DNA from: Methylomarinum sp965277025
GTDB taxonomy: Bacteria; Pseudomonadota; Gammaproteobacteria; Methylococcales; Methylomonadaceae
Reading direction: 5' to 3'
Length of the DNA: 64,000 nucleotides
Assembly (NCBI GenBank): GCA_965277025.1
Contig: OZ255706.1
Coordinates: 1,798,001-1,862,000 of the forward strand
In this document: positions 8,623-17,800 of the stretch, one piece after another
Numbering within the stretch: the first letter of the stretch is position 1
Layout of the letters: the number at the start of each line of letters is the position of its first letter
Notes under the pieces: generated by a model
What the model saw: only the letters and a program-made list of their open reading frames with translations
What the model was told of the DNA's origin: nothing
Database searches by the model: none
Position numbers and translations under genes: made by a program

Positions 8623-9789
8623 ATGATGAATATCCAATATATAGATACCCCTGAACAACTCGATAAGCTGTGTCAGCAGATCCGGCAAGAAAGCTGGGTG
8701 GCTTTGGACACCGAATTTTTACGCGAAAAAACCTATTACCCAAAATTTTGTTTGCTGCAAATTGCAACACCTGAGTGGGTCGCTTGTGTTGACCCTATAG
8801 TCATCGAAGATTTATCAACATTGTTCGAGGCGCTTTTTGATGAAAAACTGATTAAAGTGCTGCATTCCTGCCGACAGGATCTGGAGATTTTTTATCAGAT
8901 AACCGGGCGGGTTATGGGGCCGGTTTTTGATACACAAGTGGCGGCTCCCTTGTTGGGCTTTCAGGAAAACCCGAGTTACGCCATGCTGGTATCCAGTTTT
9001 TTGAATATCAACCTGAACAAGGCGCATACCCGCACCGATTGGACGAACAGGCCTTTAAGCCAGGATCAGATTCAATATGCGGCTGATGATGTGATTTATC
9101 TGTGTCAGATTTATCAGAAAATGACGACGCAACTGGAAAAGCTGGGGCGCAGTGACTGGCTGGAACAGGATTTCACCGCCTTATTGAACCCGGACTTATA
9201 TCAGATTCCGCCGGAAAACGCCTGGCTTAGAATACGTGGAAAAAACAAGCTGACGGGCAGGCAGTTATCGATTGTGCAGTTGCTCGCCCAGTGGCGTGAA
9301 GCTACGGCCCAGCAAATCGACCGGCCGCGCAACTGGCTTATGCGCGATGATGTATTGCTGGAACTGGCCAAATTACAGCCGACGACGGTTGCACAATTAT
9401 CCAAAGTCAGGCAGATCAATGACGGTCTGGTTCGACGGCATGGCAAAACCTTGTGTGAGCTGATTCAGCAAGGTCAGCAACGGCCGCCGATTCCTTTGAA
9501 GGAAAAAGGCCGGCCATCGAAAAAGAATGCCCGTCAGGAAGCGGTACTGGATGTGTTGACGGCGGTGGTTCGAATCAGAAGCGAAGAGAATGCATTGAAC
9601 CCGGTGATTCTGGCCAATCGCAAAAGTCTGGAACAATTGCTGGATGGCGATCCCGAAGCGCCGGTTTTGCACGGCTGGCGTTACAGCATGGTGGGTCAGG
9701 AACTGGAAGGGCTGTTGAAAGGGGAGTTGTCCCTCAGTTTATCGCCAGAAACGGTGACCATGACGCCACTAATGACGCAGGCAGACTGA
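8623..9789 (+). CDS. rnd: Ribonuclease D
   Basis: 388 residues, normal for RNase D, a 3'-5' exoribonuclease that trims tRNA and other small RNA 3' ends. The DEDD exonuclease fold is visible: WVALDTEFLREKTY (Exo I, D and E), LHSCRQDLEIFY (Exo II, D), and YAADDVIYLCQIY (Exo III, Y and D). An HRDC domain follows (QLSIVQLLAQWREATAQQIDRPRNWLMRDDVLLELAK). The next codon is also ATG, so the start may be three bases later. Its 3' end overlaps the convergent gdt1-like gene by 56 bp. Confidence 0.93.
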   Translation: MMNIQYIDTPEQLDKLCQQIRQESWVALDTEFLREKTYYPKFCLLQIATPEWVACVDPIVIEDLSTLFEALFDEKLIKVLHSCRQDLEIFYQITGRVMGPVFDTQVAAPLLGFQENPSYAMLVSSFLNINLNKAHTRTDWTNRPLSQDQIQYAADDVIYLCQIYQKMTTQLEKLGRSDWLEQDFTALLNPDLYQIPPENAWLRIRGKNKLTGRQLSIVQLLAQWREATAQQIDRPRNWLMRDDVLLELAKLQPTTVAQLSKVRQINDGLVRRHGKTLCELIQQGQQRPPIPLKEKGRPSKKNARQEAVLDVLTAVVRIRSEENALNPVILANRKSLEQLLDGDPEAPVLHGWRYSMVGQELEGLLKGELSLSLSPETVTMTPLMTQAD

Positions 9790-10402
9790 GCCAAGCCTTG
9801 TAAGCGGCGAACCCGGCGAGCAACAAAAAGATCAAGCCGCTGATTTTATGGAGAATATTCATTGAAAAGCGCTGCAACAACGTGCGGCTGGCCAATACGC
9901 CCAGTGCCGAGGTCAGCGCCAATGCCAGTGTCGCTCCGACCCAGACAGCATAAGGGTTGGCCGTACTGCTGAAGGCCACCACGGCCAGTTGGGTTTTATC
10001 GCCAAATTCCGCCAGCGTAATCATCATAAAAGTAGTCAGAAAAATACCATGGCCACTTTTTTCCACCACTTCGTCATCTTCTTCGTCTTCATGGCCAAAC
10101 AGGGAAAACAAGCCAAAAACAGCGAACAATAAGGCGACCAGAGCCGCGATGATGTATGGCGGAATCCAGTTGGACAAGGCGGCGCCAAACATCACTGCCA
10201 GCGTGTTCAACAAGGCGAAAGCGGCCACCGCGCCAAGAATAACAGGCAGGCCGCGGTGTTTTGACGCCAGCGTCATGCATACCAGCTGGCTCTTGTCGCC
10301 CATTTCGGCGGCCAGTATCAGAATGAAGCTGGTGCTGGCGGTGGCAGACAGGCGCATTAAATCGGCTGAAAAATAAGTCGAGAGTGAAAAAATATCGTTC
10401 AT
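9734..10402 (-). CDS. GDT1/TMEM165 (UPF0016) family cation exporter, probably Mn2+
   Basis: 222 residues with about six membrane helices in two homologous halves. Each half carries the family signature E-x-G-D-(K/R)-(S/T): AEMGDKSQLVCMTLASKHRG near the N-terminus and AEFGDKTQLAVVAFSSTANP in the second half. A charged loop (GHEDEEDDEVVEKSG) joins them. Bacterial members studied so far act in manganese efflux; eukaryotic ones exchange Mn2+ or Ca2+ for protons. The leader shows no recognisable yybP-ykoY manganese riboswitch but contains a REP-like palindrome. The C-terminal codons overlap the end of rnd on the other strand. Confidence 0.85.
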   Translation of the reverse strand: MNDIFSLSTYFSADLMRLSATASTSFILILAAEMGDKSQLVCMTLASKHRGLPVILGAVAAFALLNTLAVMFGAALSNWIPPYIIAALVALLFAVFGLFSLFGHEDEEDDEVVEKSGHGIFLTTFMMITLAEFGDKTQLAVVAFSSTANPYAVWVGATLALALTSALGVLASRTLLQRFSMNILHKISGLIFLLLAGFAAYKAWLSLPASLVASWSPFLAIN

Positions 10403-10454
10403 TAATGTTTGTTTGTCATGAAAGTCTGATGGCGTTTTTCTACGCCAAATTTCC

Positions 10455-10530
10455 TTTAGGAATCACTGATTTATTCACGATTCCACTTTGCGTCCGCTGA
10501 CAGTATGGATGTTGTTCAGCGCTTCCTTTA
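10455..10530. repeat. REP-like palindrome (AGGGAAGCGCTGA family), diverged copy
   Basis: The left end TTTAGGAATCACTGATTTATT and the right end GTTCAGCGCTTCCTTTA resemble the ends of the copies at 5811 and 23961 in inverted orientation. It occupies most of the gap between the two metal transporter genes. Confidence 0.45.
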
Positions 10531-10545
10531 TAGCTGGGCGAGCAT

Positions 10546-11472
10546 TTATCCCAGTAATTGCTCTAATGACATCATGACGATGAAGCCAAATAATAACGCG
10601 AAGGTGGCGATTCGAGAGCGGCCTTTAGCATGAGTTTCAGGAATAATCTCCTCACTGATAACAAATAGCATGGCGCCGGCGGCAAATCCCATTGCCAATG
10701 GCAGAATGGATGAGAAAACAGTTACCATGGTGATACCCAGCAGGCCGCCTACCGGTTCAACCAGGCCTGTCATCGTGGCGATGGCGATCGCTTTCCAGCG
10801 ATTGACGCCCAGGCCGACCAGAGGCAGGGCGACGGCCAGGCCTTCAGGAATATTTTGCAAGCCAATGGCGATAGCCAGCGCGATACCGTTATTGATGTTT
10901 CCCGCACCAAAGCTGACCCCGACGGACATACCCTCTGGAAAGTTATGAATGGTGATGGCGATGATGAACAGGGACAGCTTTTGCATGGTTTCAAAACTGT
11001 CCGTACCAATCGCATCAAAATGCAGGTGCGGTAATTTTTCATCGGCAAAATGTAAAAACAATGCGCCAATCAGCATGCCTGTCGATACCATCCAGACGCC
11101 GCCATTTAAATGTTGATTGGCAAAATCAATGCCTGGAATAACCAGGGAAAAGGCGGTTGCCGCCAGCATCACACCGGCCGCCATGCCTAACAGGCCGTTG
11201 AACAGTCGATCCGAAATTTTACTGAGAAACAGAACTGGCAGCGCGCCGGCCCCTGTTGCCAGACCAGCCAGGACACTGGCGAAAAAACCAATAACGACGA
11301 TTCTGCCGAAAACAATATATAAGCTGCCAAATACAAGCACCTGAACTGCCAGGAACAAGCCGAGCAAAGTCAACCAGCGCTGCAACGGCGGAAGCTGCAT
11401 AACCTTCTGGACATAGCTGTTGGCTTGAATATTGCGTAATTGGGTGTCGAAAAAAGTTTGTATGTTCGCCAT
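10546..11472 (-). CDS. ZIP-family divalent metal transporter
   Basis: 308 residues, about eight membrane helices. The metal-site motifs of helices IV and V are clear: TIHNFPEGMSVGVSFGAG and GLQNIPEGLAVALPL, the GufA/ZupT-type arrangement. The variable loop carries a His cluster (HFADEKLPHLHFDAIG) that could bind metal. ZIP proteins bring Zn2+, Fe2+ or Mn2+ into the cytoplasm; the substrate cannot be read from this. An N-terminal extension of about 50 residues precedes the core and includes one extra hydrophobic segment. It neighbours the GDT1-type exporter in the same direction, so the pair could balance metal import and export. Confidence 0.85.
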   Translation of the reverse strand: MANIQTFFDTQLRNIQANSYVQKVMQLPPLQRWLTLLGLFLAVQVLVFGSLYIVFGRIVVIGFFASVLAGLATGAGALPVLFLSKISDRLFNGLLGMAAGVMLAATAFSLVIPGIDFANQHLNGGVWMVSTGMLIGALFLHFADEKLPHLHFDAIGTDSFETMQKLSLFIIAITIHNFPEGMSVGVSFGAGNINNGIALAIAIGLQNIPEGLAVALPLVGLGVNRWKAIAIATMTGLVEPVGGLLGITMVTVFSSILPLAMGFAAGAMLFVISEEIIPETHAKGRSRIATFALLFGFIVMMSLEQLLG

Positions 11473-11569
11473 GGTGTCGCCGTTGTTATGGTTAATGAAT
11501 CAATATCCTCACTCTTTCTATGCCATTATAGGGAAAAACAAATGGCTAGGGAATTGCTGATTTATTCTT

Positions 11570-11731
11570 GGAGGTTGTCGGGTTATGGGGTTCGTGACGA
11601 GACGAGTGGGAAATCGAGTGGATTTTTTTGCTCTTTTGAGGCGCATAGTGGTGCTACGCAACGAAAAAGAGCGGAAAAATACGCCGATTTCCCGCTGTCG
11701 CAGTAGAATCATCCATAATTCGACAGCCTCC
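11570..11731. mobile_element. MITE-like hairpin element, copy 1
   Basis: 162 bp with terminal inverted repeats: GGAGGTTGTCGGGTTATGG at the left pairs with the right end CCATAATTCGACAGCCTCC at about 16 of 19 positions. The interior is also self-complementary (GGGAAATCG and CGATTTCCC; GCTCTTTT and AAAAAGAGC), so the whole unit folds as one long hairpin. Copy 2 at 45769-45935 shares the GGAGGCTGTC ends but has a different interior. No coding capacity. Confidence 0.6.
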
Positions 11732-11787
11732 TAAACTCTCATTACACATGGCAGTGTTGTCAAATACAGCTGAGTTTTATTTTTGCT

Positions 11788-11813
11788 GGCTCCCAAGCTC
11801 CTGCTTGGGAGCC
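11788..11813. repeat. Palindromic REP-like hairpin
   Basis: Perfect 11-bp stem GGCTCCCAAGC / GCTTGGGAGCC around the loop TCCT. Related to the palindrome at 7570-7593. No T-run follows, so a terminator is less likely than a repeat. Confidence 0.6.
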
Positions 11814-11967
11814 TTGATTCAGAAGCTCCGCTTCAACAAAGCAGGATCAAGCAAACTGGGCAGGGTTTTCCAGATTTGGGCGCTTTAAGAACGCAAATCG
11901 TAGAGTTTTGACGCGCCCCCACAGGAGCATGGGCAAGATAAAAAAGTGTTGTACAAGGATGCGCCGC

Positions 11968-13180
11968 CAGGGCCAGCGCATAAAAAGATCCTATTAAAAC
12001 AGCGAGTTCAGTATCATTCATGCAAAACTGTATGAGGAATCAAAATGTCCCTGAGCCTGCAAGAAGCCTTTTCAAGCCTGGAAGACCCGCGAATTGAACG
12101 CCACAAGCGTCATCAACTGCTGGATATTATCGTACTGACCATCTGCGCGGTGGTCAGTGGCGCTGAAGGCCGGGAGGCCATAGAAGCCTTCGGCAAAGAG
12201 AAACAAGACTGGCTGCGGCAATGGATAGCGTTGGAAAACGGAATCCCCTCGCACGACTGCATTGCCCGCCTGATGTCACGGTTGCCGGCCGAGGAAGTCA
12301 GCGCCTGTTTCAGTCGCTGGGTGCAAAGTGTCGCCAGACTGACCGAGGGGGAAGTGGTTGCCATTGACGGCAAAACGGCGCGCCGGTCCTTTGATCAGGA
12401 GGACAAGATGGGCGCGATCCACATGGTCAGCGCCTGGGCAAGCCAGACGGGGCTCTCCCTGGGTCAGGTCAAAACACAGGAGAAGTCCAATGAAATTACC
12501 GCCATTCCCCGACTGTTGGCCATGCTGGAAATTAAAGGCTGCATCGTGACCATTGACGCGATGGGATGCCAGGAAAAGATTGCTGGCAAGATCGTCGAGA
12601 AAGGGGCTGATTATGCCCTGGCGGTCAAGGGCAACCAGAAGTCCTTGCATGAAGCGATCGTGGATTGCTTTGCCGTGGCGGTGGATGGCGGTGTTGAGGA
12701 CGGTCAGGCGCTACTGGGCCACCACGAACAGGTCGATGTCGGACACGGCCGGATTGAACAGCGCCGCTACTACCTGGCTGATTGTCTGGACACCTTGCCT
12801 TCGCCCCGGCGCTGGCAAGGACTCAAGGGCATTGGCATGGTGGCGTGTGAACGCCAGATCGGCGAACGACAAACCATTGAGCGTCGCTACTACATCACCA
12901 CGCTTGATAGTGTTGAAACCTTCGCCAACGCTGTGCGCTCCCACTGGGGCGTGGAGAACAGCCTGCATTGGGTATTGGATGTCACGTTTCGTGAAGACGA
13001 GTCACGAATTCGCAAGGGCGAATCACCGGGCAACTTCACTATCATCCGCCAATTGGCGCTCAATTGGCTCAAGCGCGAACCGTCGCGCCTGAGCATTAAG
13101 CGCAAGCGCTTCAAGGCAGCCCTCAGCGATGACTTCAGGGCTCAAGTGATATTTGGGTGAGTTTTTATGCGCTGGCCCTG
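11968..13180 (+). mobile_element. ISAs1-family insertion sequence, copy 1 (1213 bp)
   Basis: Ends are a perfect 19-bp inverted repeat, CAGGGCCAGCGCATAAAAA. The flanks are a 10-bp target duplication, GATGCGCCGC (11958-11967 and 13181-13190), the length expected for ISAs1. The element holds one transposase gene. Copy 2 at 46080-47292 has the same length in the opposite orientation. It sits 42 bp upstream of the dapA -10 element. Confidence 0.95.
12045..13160 (+). CDS. ISAs1-family transposase
   Basis: 371 residues, full length for the family once called H-repeat-associated proteins. The N-terminus has the usual FSSLEDPRIERHKRHQLLDIIVLTICAVVSGAEG. The DDE acids are in VAIDGKTARRS, VTIDAMGCQ and RSHWGVENSLHWVLDVTFREDESR. 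It differs from the second copy at only a few residues (R44 here versus W there, W versus L near the end). Intact and likely active. Its antisense strand shows long open frames that are shadows. Confidence 0.93.
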   Translation: MSLSLQEAFSSLEDPRIERHKRHQLLDIIVLTICAVVSGAEGREAIEAFGKEKQDWLRQWIALENGIPSHDCIARLMSRLPAEEVSACFSRWVQSVARLTEGEVVAIDGKTARRSFDQEDKMGAIHMVSAWASQTGLSLGQVKTQEKSNEITAIPRLLAMLEIKGCIVTIDAMGCQEKIAGKIVEKGADYALAVKGNQKSLHEAIVDCFAVAVDGGVEDGQALLGHHEQVDVGHGRIEQRRYYLADCLDTLPSPRRWQGLKGIGMVACERQIGERQTIERRYYITTLDSVETFANAVRSHWGVENSLHWVLDVTFREDESRIRKGESPGNFTIIRQLALNWLKREPSRLSIKRKRFKAALSDDFRAQVIFG

Positions 13181-13219
13181 GATGCGCCGCCAAATACAGC
13201 TGAGTTTTATTTTTGCCTT

Positions 13220-13228
13220 TGGTATAAT
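13220..13228 (+). promoter_or_regulatory. Probable extended -10 promoter of dapA
   Basis: TGGTATAAT matches the extended -10 form (TGn-TATAAT). No good -35 hexamer lies 17-18 bp upstream (GCTGAG), consistent with an extended -10 promoter. The start codon is about 92 bp downstream. Confidence 0.5.
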
Positions 13229-13320
13229 TAATAGTTTTCAACAAGGACATTAACGCTTTTTCTGGTGCTGTTTGGCGTCAAAGTAATCGGTAATGTCCAC
13301 TGTTTTGGCGAGAGATTTGC

Positions 13321-14196
13321 ATGATTCAAGGTAGTATCGTTGCGTTAGTCACCCCGATGAAAGCGGATGGTGAGATTGATTTTGACAGTCTGGACAGGCT
13401 GGTCGAATTTCATCTCGAACAGGGCACCGATGCGTTGGTTGCGGTAGGAACGACGGGCGAATCTGCAACCCTGGATGAACAGGAACATTGCGCCGTCATT
13501 CAGCGGGTGGTGGAAAAGGCTAATGGGCGCATTCCCGTTATTGCCGGCACCGGCGCGAATTCAACCTCGGAAGCGATCGCATTGACAAGCAAAGCCAAAC
13601 AACTGGGGCTTGATGCCTGCCTGCTGGTGACGCCTTATTACAACAAGCCTACCCAGGAAGGCTTGTATCAACACTTTAAAACGATTGCCGAGGCGGTCGA
13701 TATTGCCCAGATTCTTTACAATGTTCCCGGCCGGACGGCCTGTGATATGTTGCCGGAAACTATCGCCCGGCTGGCTGAAATAGAAAATATTGTCGGTGTA
13801 AAAGAAGCGACCGGTGAATTGCAACGTGTGCGCCAGATTCGCCAATTATGTGGTAAAGATTTTGCCCTCTACACCGGCGATGATGCCAGCAGCCTGGAGT
13901 TTTGCCTGCTGGGGGGGAATGGCAGTATCACTGTAACCGGCAATGTTGCGCCAAAATTACTGCATGAAATGATTACCGCTGCGATGGCGGGTGAGCAGGA
14001 TAAAGCCCAGCAACTGGATAAAAAATTAGCGGCGCTACATTCTGCCTTGTTCATTCAATCCAATCCGATTCCAGTTAAATGGGCGGTCAGTGAAATAGGC
14101 TTGATGGAAAAGGGCATTCGCTTGCCGTTGACTGTTCTGGAAGATTCCTGTCAGCCAGTCGTGAAAGCGGCGATGCGACAAGCAGGTATTCTTTGA
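13321..14196 (+). CDS. dapA: 4-hydroxy-tetrahydrodipicolinate synthase
   Basis: 291 residues, standard length. Condenses pyruvate with aspartate semialdehyde at the first committed step of lysine and diaminopimelate synthesis, in the cytoplasm. Signatures: GTTGESATL near residue 43-51, the catalytic Tyr in YYNKPTQEGLYQHF, and the Schiff-base Lys in NIVGVKEATGEL. It is followed immediately by bamC, an arrangement common in Gammaproteobacteria, and then purL. An ISAs1-type element lies just upstream of its promoter. Confidence 0.96.
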   Translation: MIQGSIVALVTPMKADGEIDFDSLDRLVEFHLEQGTDALVAVGTTGESATLDEQEHCAVIQRVVEKANGRIPVIAGTGANSTSEAIALTSKAKQLGLDACLLVTPYYNKPTQEGLYQHFKTIAEAVDIAQILYNVPGRTACDMLPETIARLAEIENIVGVKEATGELQRVRQIRQLCGKDFALYTGDDASSLEFCLLGGNGSITVTGNVAPKLLHEMITAAMAGEQDKAQQLDKKLAALHSALFIQSNPIPVKWAVSEIGLMEKGIRLPLTVLEDSCQPVVKAAMRQAGIL

Positions 14197-14874
14197 ATGA
14201 TGGGCATAAGTCGGAAATCAATTTATTCGTTGCTATTGCTGGCAGGCGCATTACCTGCTTGCAGTACGATCAAAAATTATTTTCCCGACAAAACCAAAGA
14301 TTATCAATATGCAACGGAATTGCCGCCTTTGCAATTGCCTGAACATATCAAGGCGGAAGCTAAAATACAGGATCGTCCCGTTATCGCAGGCAGTCCCTAT
14401 CAAACCAGCGCGCCAATAGAAGATGAACAGGCGGGGGCTTCACCCAAAGCTGAAGAACAGGAAACGGCGAAACCGTTATATACGCCAGTGGAATTGATCG
14501 AATACGATGCAGGCGCCACGAGACTTAGAATCTATCAGCCTGTCGAAAAAGCCTGGCGCTATGTCGGCAAGGCGCTAAGTCATGAAGCTATCGAAATTAC
14601 CCAGCGTGATGAAACGGGTTTTTCTTATACGGTGCAATATGATCCGAAAGCACGTAAAGCTGAAGATGGCGCTTTATGGGATGAACTGGTTTTTTTCTTT
14701 GGTGATGATCCTTCGAATGAAAAACAATATCAAATTCGGTTAATTCCCAGAAACAGCGAGCTGACCGATGTCATCGTGTTGGATGACAAAGAGCAGCCGG
14801 TTCGTCAAGGAGACGGGCTGAAGTTGTTAAAGCTGTTGAAAACCACAATCAATAACGATCTGGCTCATCCTTGA
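14197..14874 (+). CDS. bamC: Outer membrane assembly lipoprotein BamC-like
   Basis: 225 residues beginning with a lipoprotein signal (SIYSLLLLAGALPACSTIKNYFPDKTKDYQYATELPPLQLPEHI); the lipobox is LPAC with Cys at about residue 22. The short segment after the Cys matches the unstructured BamC N-terminus that contacts BamD, and a helix-grip-like domain follows (WRYVGKALSHEAIEITQRDETGFSYTVQY). It is shorter than E. coli BamC (344), with apparently one helix-grip domain instead of two. The start follows the dapA stop directly. Position after dapA (historical name dapX/nlpB) supports the call. Confidence 0.82.
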   Translation: MMGISRKSIYSLLLLAGALPACSTIKNYFPDKTKDYQYATELPPLQLPEHIKAEAKIQDRPVIAGSPYQTSAPIEDEQAGASPKAEEQETAKPLYTPVELIEYDAGATRLRIYQPVEKAWRYVGKALSHEAIEITQRDETGFSYTVQYDPKARKAEDGALWDELVFFFGDDPSNEKQYQIRLIPRNSELTDVIVLDDKEQPVRQGDGLKLLKLLKTTINNDLAHP

Positions 14875-14898
14875 TCGAAATACTCTCAAAGAATCACT

Positions 14899-17800
14899 AT
14901 GCTGAAACTCTCTGGAACACCTGCGTTTTCTAACTTTCGTCTTGCCTGGCTGTTGGCTGATATTCAAAAAATATCACCGGAAGTTTTAGGCATTGAAGCG
15001 ACTTATAACCATTTTGCCGATGTTCGGGAGGATTTGACCTCTGCTGAAATGGACGTTTTGCAGCAATTGTTGCATTACGGTTATCCTGAAAAAAACACCA
15101 TCGTGGAAGGAAAAAAACTGCTGGTTGTTCCGCGCCCCGGCACTATTTCACCCTGGTCGAGCAAAGCGACCGAAATTGTCGAGCGTTGCGGCCTGGCTAA
15201 AATAAAACGGCTGGAACGAGGTATTGAGTATCAGTTAGTCAGTCGTCAAACATTGTCAGAATCAATACTTGATGACATTAAAGCGTTACTTCATGACCGC
15301 ATGACCGAGGTGGTCATCGATGATGAAAACACGGTGGCTATTTTTGCCGAACACGATCCATTGCCATTGGAAACTATTGCGGTGATGGAACAGGGCAGGG
15401 AAGCATTGGTCAAGGCCAATCAGGACTTGGGATTGGCTTTGTCTGATGACGAGATTGATTATTTGTATGAAAGTTTCACCGGCCTGGGGCGTAATCCTAC
15501 CGATGTGGAACTGATGATGTTCGCCCAGGCCAATTCCGAGCATTGCCGGCATAAAATATTCAACGCCAGCTGGACGATCGATGGCGTGGAACAGGCCATG
15601 TCTTTGTTCAAGATGATTCGCCACACCGCCGAACAAAGTCCGGAGGGAATTTTATCCGCTTACAGTGACAATGCTTCAGTAGTGGAGGGCAGTCAGGCGC
15701 AGGTATTTATCCGTAATCCATTAACGGGTGAATATGCTTATCATCAAGAAGATGCGCATTTATTGATGAAGGTGGAAACCCACAATCATCCCACGGCGAT
15801 TTCACCGCATCCAGGAGCTGCGACGGGTTCGGGTGGAGAAATCCGCGATGAAGGGGCTACAGGGCGTGGCTCTACGCCAAAGGCGGGGCTGACCGGTTTT
15901 TCCGTTTCTCACTTGAATATTCCAGGCTACAGCCAACCGTGGGAACAGGACTTCGGCAAGCCTGCGCGCATCGCCTCGGCATTGGAGATTATGCTGCAAG
16001 GTCCGATTGGTGGCGCGGCATTCAATAATGAATTTGGCCGCCCGAATATCGCAGGCTATTTCCGAAGCTTCGAACAGCCTTCCGAAACCGGCCAGGCCAA
16101 TCATTATCGCGGTTATCACAAACCCATCATGATCGCCGGCGGCATGGGCAATATCCGGCCGATGCTGGTGCAAAAACAAGCCATTCCGGCTGGTTCGTTG
16201 ATTATCATTCTGGGTGGCCCCGCCATGTTGATCGGCCTCGGCGGAGGCGCGGCTTCCTCGCAAACTTCGGGTGGAAGCGCCGAACAGCTGGACTTTGCCT
16301 CGGTACAGCGGGAAAACCCCGAAATGGAGCGCCGTTGTCAGGAAGTCATCAATCACTGTAATGCATTGGGTGATGACACCCCGATTGTATCCATTCATGA
16401 TATTGGTGCCGGCGGTTTGTCCAATGCCGTGCCGGAAATCATTCACGATTGTCACCGCGGCGGTGAATTTGAACTGCGTAAAGTGCACAGCGCCGACAAA
16501 GGCATGTCGCCGATGCAGATCTGGTGTAATGAAGCGCAGGAGCGCTATGTGGTCGCCATCAAACCCGAGTCGTTACCTCTGTTCGAGTCTTTTTGTCAGC
16601 GTGAACATTGTTTGTTCGCCGTGATCGGCCATGCTATTGACGAAGAACATTTGCGTCTGTCGGATGAATGGCTGGGCGGCTATCCGGTCGATTTACCGAT
16701 GTCGGTATTGTTTGGTAAACCACCTAAAATGCACAGAGATGTCAGCCATCTTGAAAAAGAACTGCCGGCACTGGATTTTCGCGGTGTGGAACTTGCCGAT
16801 GCGGTTGAGCGGGTTTTGTCTTTTCCGGCTGTCGCCGATAAAAGTTTCCTGATTCATATTGGCGACCGTTCGGTGACGGGCCTGGTGGCGCGCGACCAGA
16901 TGGTCGGCCCGTGGCAAATTCCAGTCGCGGATGTCGCGGTTACAGCGACTGGTTTCCAGAGCTATTCAGGCGAGGCGATGGCGATGGGGGAGCGCACACC
17001 ATTGGCCTTGATCGATGCGCCGGCCTCCGGCCGCATGGCGATAGCCGAAGCGCTGACCAACCTGGCGGCCAGTCGAATTGATAGCCTTGGAAAAATAAAA
17101 TTATCGGCTAACTGGATGGCCGCGGCCGGGGCAGAAGGCGAAGATGCCGCGCTGTTCGATACCGTCAAAGCAATCGGTATGGAGCTGTGCCCTGAATTGG
17201 GCATCGCCATTCCGGTTGGCAAGGATTCCTTGTCGATGAGAACCGTGTGGCGCGATGAACAGGGCGAAAAAACCATGACCTCGCCCTTGTCGCTGATTAT
17301 CACCGCTTTTGCGCCGGTGCTCGACATTCGCCAAACCCTGACGCCTGAATTGAAAAACGAAGAAAGCCTGTTATTGCTGATCGATTTGGGACAGGCTAAA
17401 AATCGCCTGGGCGGTTCGGTGTTGGCCCAGGTTTATCAGCAATTGGGTAATGAATGCCCTGACGTAGATGATGCTGGATTGTTGAAAGCCTTTTTCAATG
17501 CCATTCAGGCATTGAACAGTCAGCAATTATTAATGGCTTATCATGACCGTTCCGATGGCGGTCTGCTGGCGACCGTGACCGAAATGATGTTCGCCGGCCG
17601 GCAAGGGCTGCATCTGCAGCTGGATTCTCTGGGTGAGGATATTCTAGCCGCTTTGTTCAATGAAGAGCTGGGGGCGGTGATTCAGATTGCGCCGGATAAT
17701 ATTGAGGCGGTCGGCAATATTCTGGCCCAGGCCGGATTGGCGCAATGCTGTCATCAAATCGGTTGTACTATCGACTCACAAGAATTGAAAATCATGCATC

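Larger units (their letters stand above)
11473..11967. repeat. Gene-free repeat region between ZIP transporter and ISAs1-type element
   Basis: 495 bp without a credible gene. It contains the hairpin element at 11570-11731, a 26-bp sequence beginning CAAATACAGCTGAG (11761-11786) that recurs at 13191-13216 beyond the IS, a REP hairpin at 11788-11813, and a stretch at 11825-11847 shared in inverted form with the region before rnd. The last 10 bp are the target duplication of the adjacent IS. Confidence 0.5.

Noticed and set aside
10403..10545. Possible yybP-ykoY manganese riboswitch before the GDT1-like exporter
   Set aside because: The conserved loop sequences are not found; the gap is occupied by a REP-like palindrome.
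12276..12650. Long open frame antisense to the ISAs1-type transposase (124 codons), also in copy 2
   Set aside because: Shadow of a GC-rich coding strand; repeated only because the IS is repeated; no ribosome site or family match.
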